From NCBI GenBank assembly GCA_017475005.1, contig JAFVGI010000002.1, positions 1 to 54,095 of the forward strand: 54,095 nt of DNA, written 5' to 3'. Within the stretch, counting starts at the first letter, position 1. Every line of letters begins with the position of its first letter. Below are positions 52,820-54,095 of the stretch, piece after piece. Source of the DNA: Prevotella sp. GTDB lineage: Bacteria; Bacteroidota; Bacteroidia; Bacteroidales; Bacteroidaceae. Under the pieces are notes generated by a model that saw only the letters and a list, made by a program, of their open reading frames with translations, had not been told where the DNA came from and did not search any database. The position numbers and the translations under genes were made by a program.

Positions 52820-52856
52820 TCTTTCTCCCTCCCTTGGGAGGGGCGGGGTGGGGTCG
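52820..52856 (-). repeat. Right palindromic arm of the DUF559 cassette
   Basis: Contains CTCCCTCCCTTGGGAGGG and ends GGGGTCG, the complement of the CGACCCC that begins the left arm. It stops 8 nt from the argG stop codon. Confidence 0.75.
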
Positions 52857-52864
52857 TGTGTCTC

Positions 52865-54058
52865 TTATTTCCTTTCCCCTGGATGTGCCAGATAGTAAGC
52901 ACGTAATGCTGTTGAAGAGACCTTTATGAAGCCTTTGGCGTCTTCGGAAGACCAAGCCTTAGCTGTCTCACCATATTCGCCCAGTTTGTTCTTAACGAGG
53001 TCGTTAGGAGAATCAACACCAACTGTCTGGAAACAGAGAGGACGCAGTTCAAGAGTTACCTCGCCAGTCACGTTGCGCTGAGAAGATGTAAGCATTGCCT
53101 CGATGTCTGGCATAACAGGCTCAAGATACTGGCTCTCGTGGAGGAACATTCCGTACCAGTTGCTTACCTGGTCTTTCCAGTATTGCTGCCATTTAGACAG
53201 AGTATATTTCTCAAGGAATCTGTGTGCTCCGATGATAAGCATTGGGGCAGCAGCCTCAAAACCTACACGACCCTTGATGCCGATGATAGTATCACCAACG
53301 TGGCAATCACGACCTATGCCGTAAGCAGCACCTATTTCTTCAACAGCCTGAATGGCCTTGATCTTATCGTCATATTTCACGCCGTTCACGCTGCACAGCT
53401 CACCCTTCTCGAAGCCCAACTTCAGAGTCTCAGGGCCTTCTTTGGTAGGGTGCTTAAGGTAAGCACTCTCAGGCAGGCCCTGCTTTGAGTCAAGAATCTC
53501 GCCTCCGCAGATTGAGGTGCCCCAGATACCTACATTATATGAATACTTCAGTTTTGTGAAATCAGCATAGAATCCGTGAGCGTTGAGGTAGTCAATCTCC
53601 TCCTGGCGTGAGAGGTTGCCGTCACGAGTGAGAGTGATGATTTCCACACCTGGAGCCATAACGAGGAATGTCATATCGAAACGAATCTGGTCATTTCCTG
53701 CGCCAGTGGAGCCGTGAGCAATAGCGTCTGCTCCAATCTCGTTTGCGTAGCGAGCTATGGCGATTGCCTGAAATATGCGCTCTGAGCTAACAGAAATTGG
53801 ATAGCAATTATTACGCAATACATTGCCATAAACCATATATTTCAGAGACTTCTCGTAATATTCCTGTGTCACATCGAGAGTGACATATTTTTTTGCGCCC
53901 AACTTGTAAGCGTTTTCCTCATTTGTCTTCAGCTGCTCTGCTGAAAAACCACCTGTATTGGCACATGCTGCATAAACTTCATATCCATCCTGTGCCAATT
54001 TCATTACTGTGTAAGAGGTATCAAGACCTCCACTGACAGCTACTACTACTTTTTTCAT
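52865..54058 (-). CDS. argG: Argininosuccinate synthase
   Basis: ArgG joins citrulline and aspartate using ATP. The 397-residue protein starts VVVAVSGGLDTSY, the PP-loop ATP pyrophosphatase motif, and carries HGSTGAGNDQIRFD and the SVSSERIFQA segment. It is the first gene of the visible argG-(DUF559)-argC-argD-proC-proB-proA series on the minus strand. The 37 nt beyond it hold only part of its upstream region. Confidence 0.95.
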   Translation of the reverse strand: MKKVVVAVSGGLDTSYTVMKLAQDGYEVYAACANTGGFSAEQLKTNEENAYKLGAKKYVTLDVTQEYYEKSLKYMVYGNVLRNNCYPISVSSERIFQAIAIARYANEIGADAIAHGSTGAGNDQIRFDMTFLVMAPGVEIITLTRDGNLSRQEEIDYLNAHGFYADFTKLKYSYNVGIWGTSICGGEILDSKQGLPESAYLKHPTKEGPETLKLGFEKGELCSVNGVKYDDKIKAIQAVEEIGAAYGIGRDCHVGDTIIGIKGRVGFEAAAPMLIIGAHRFLEKYTLSKWQQYWKDQVSNWYGMFLHESQYLEPVMPDIEAMLTSSQRNVTGEVTLELRPLCFQTVGVDSPNDLVKNKLGEYGETAKAWSSEDAKGFIKVSSTALRAYYLAHPGERK

Positions 54059-54095
54059 AAGTCTTATATATGTTTTTAATTTTGAACTCTTAAAC

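Noticed and set aside
52362-52856. Classical insertion sequence
   Set aside because: No transposase gene and no clear target-site duplication; the only gene is a DUF559 nuclease.

Overview
The window comes from the chromosome of a Bacteroidota bacterium, most likely a Prevotella-like member of the Bacteroidales (an inference, not a species call). The support is Bacteroidota-type promoters (TTTG, about 19-20 nt, TAnnTTTG) at several loci, a PorX-type PglZ response regulator and GldH, a PSP1/RicT protein, surface lipoproteins with a Cys lipobox, carbohydrate-active enzymes (GH43, CE15, GH29), and the AT-rich simple-sequence runs typical of Prevotella intergenic DNA. Most of the window is core metabolism, broken by two accessory stretches.

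Layout. 0.25-9.1 kb, minus strand: tsaE, porX-like, gldH, ricT-like, holB, asnS, a pseudouridine synthase with a long RPQYG-repeat tail, and purB. 9.3-17.7 kb, plus strand: a surface-protein locus with a collagen-like lipoprotein, a small lipoprotein, a 1483-residue protein with twelve InlB/Listeria-Bacteroides-type repeats, and a small lipoprotein that overlaps it and appears to share a domain with it. 17.8-20.1 kb, minus strand: two paralogous predicted outer-membrane proteins. 20.2-25.8 kb: a GH43 enzyme, then the complete riboflavin pathway ribD-ribE-ribBA-ribH. 26.0-27.8 kb: a DUF1846 protein and a small HExxH protein.

27.8-32.7 kb is an accessory island. About 1 kb of hairpin-rich noncoding DNA leads into a tight three-gene operon: an EcoRI-family adenine methyltransferase, a DUF262-HNH protein and an Mrr-type nuclease. 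A further 0.7 kb of inverted-repeat-rich DNA follows. I read this as a restriction-modification-like defence system. 32.7-36.0 kb: a MATE transporter fused to an RsbW-like ATPase domain, convergent with a hemerythrin-LuxR regulator, then ndk. 36.2-40.1 kb: a CE15 esterase, a GH29 fucosidase and a divergent AraC regulator. 40.2-43.8 kb: tRNA-Phe, tRNA-Pro, lptB, a FabK/nitronate monooxygenase-like flavoprotein and a FadL-type porin. 43.9-54.1 kb, minus strand: dsbD, murF, proA-proB-proC, argD, argC, a DUF559 nuclease gene and argG.

The most unusual signals are these. (1) A DUF559 nuclease gene is bracketed by inverted copies of a GC-rich palindrome and fills almost exactly the space between argG and argC, giving argC a new N-terminus; related palindromes sit in murF codons and at the proA stop. 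(2) The methyltransferase/DUF262-HNH/Mrr operon follows a nested inverted-repeat region that could be a structured RNA. (3) A transporter is fused to a kinase-like domain. (4) Intergenic-type simple repeats appear to be translated inside dsbD.
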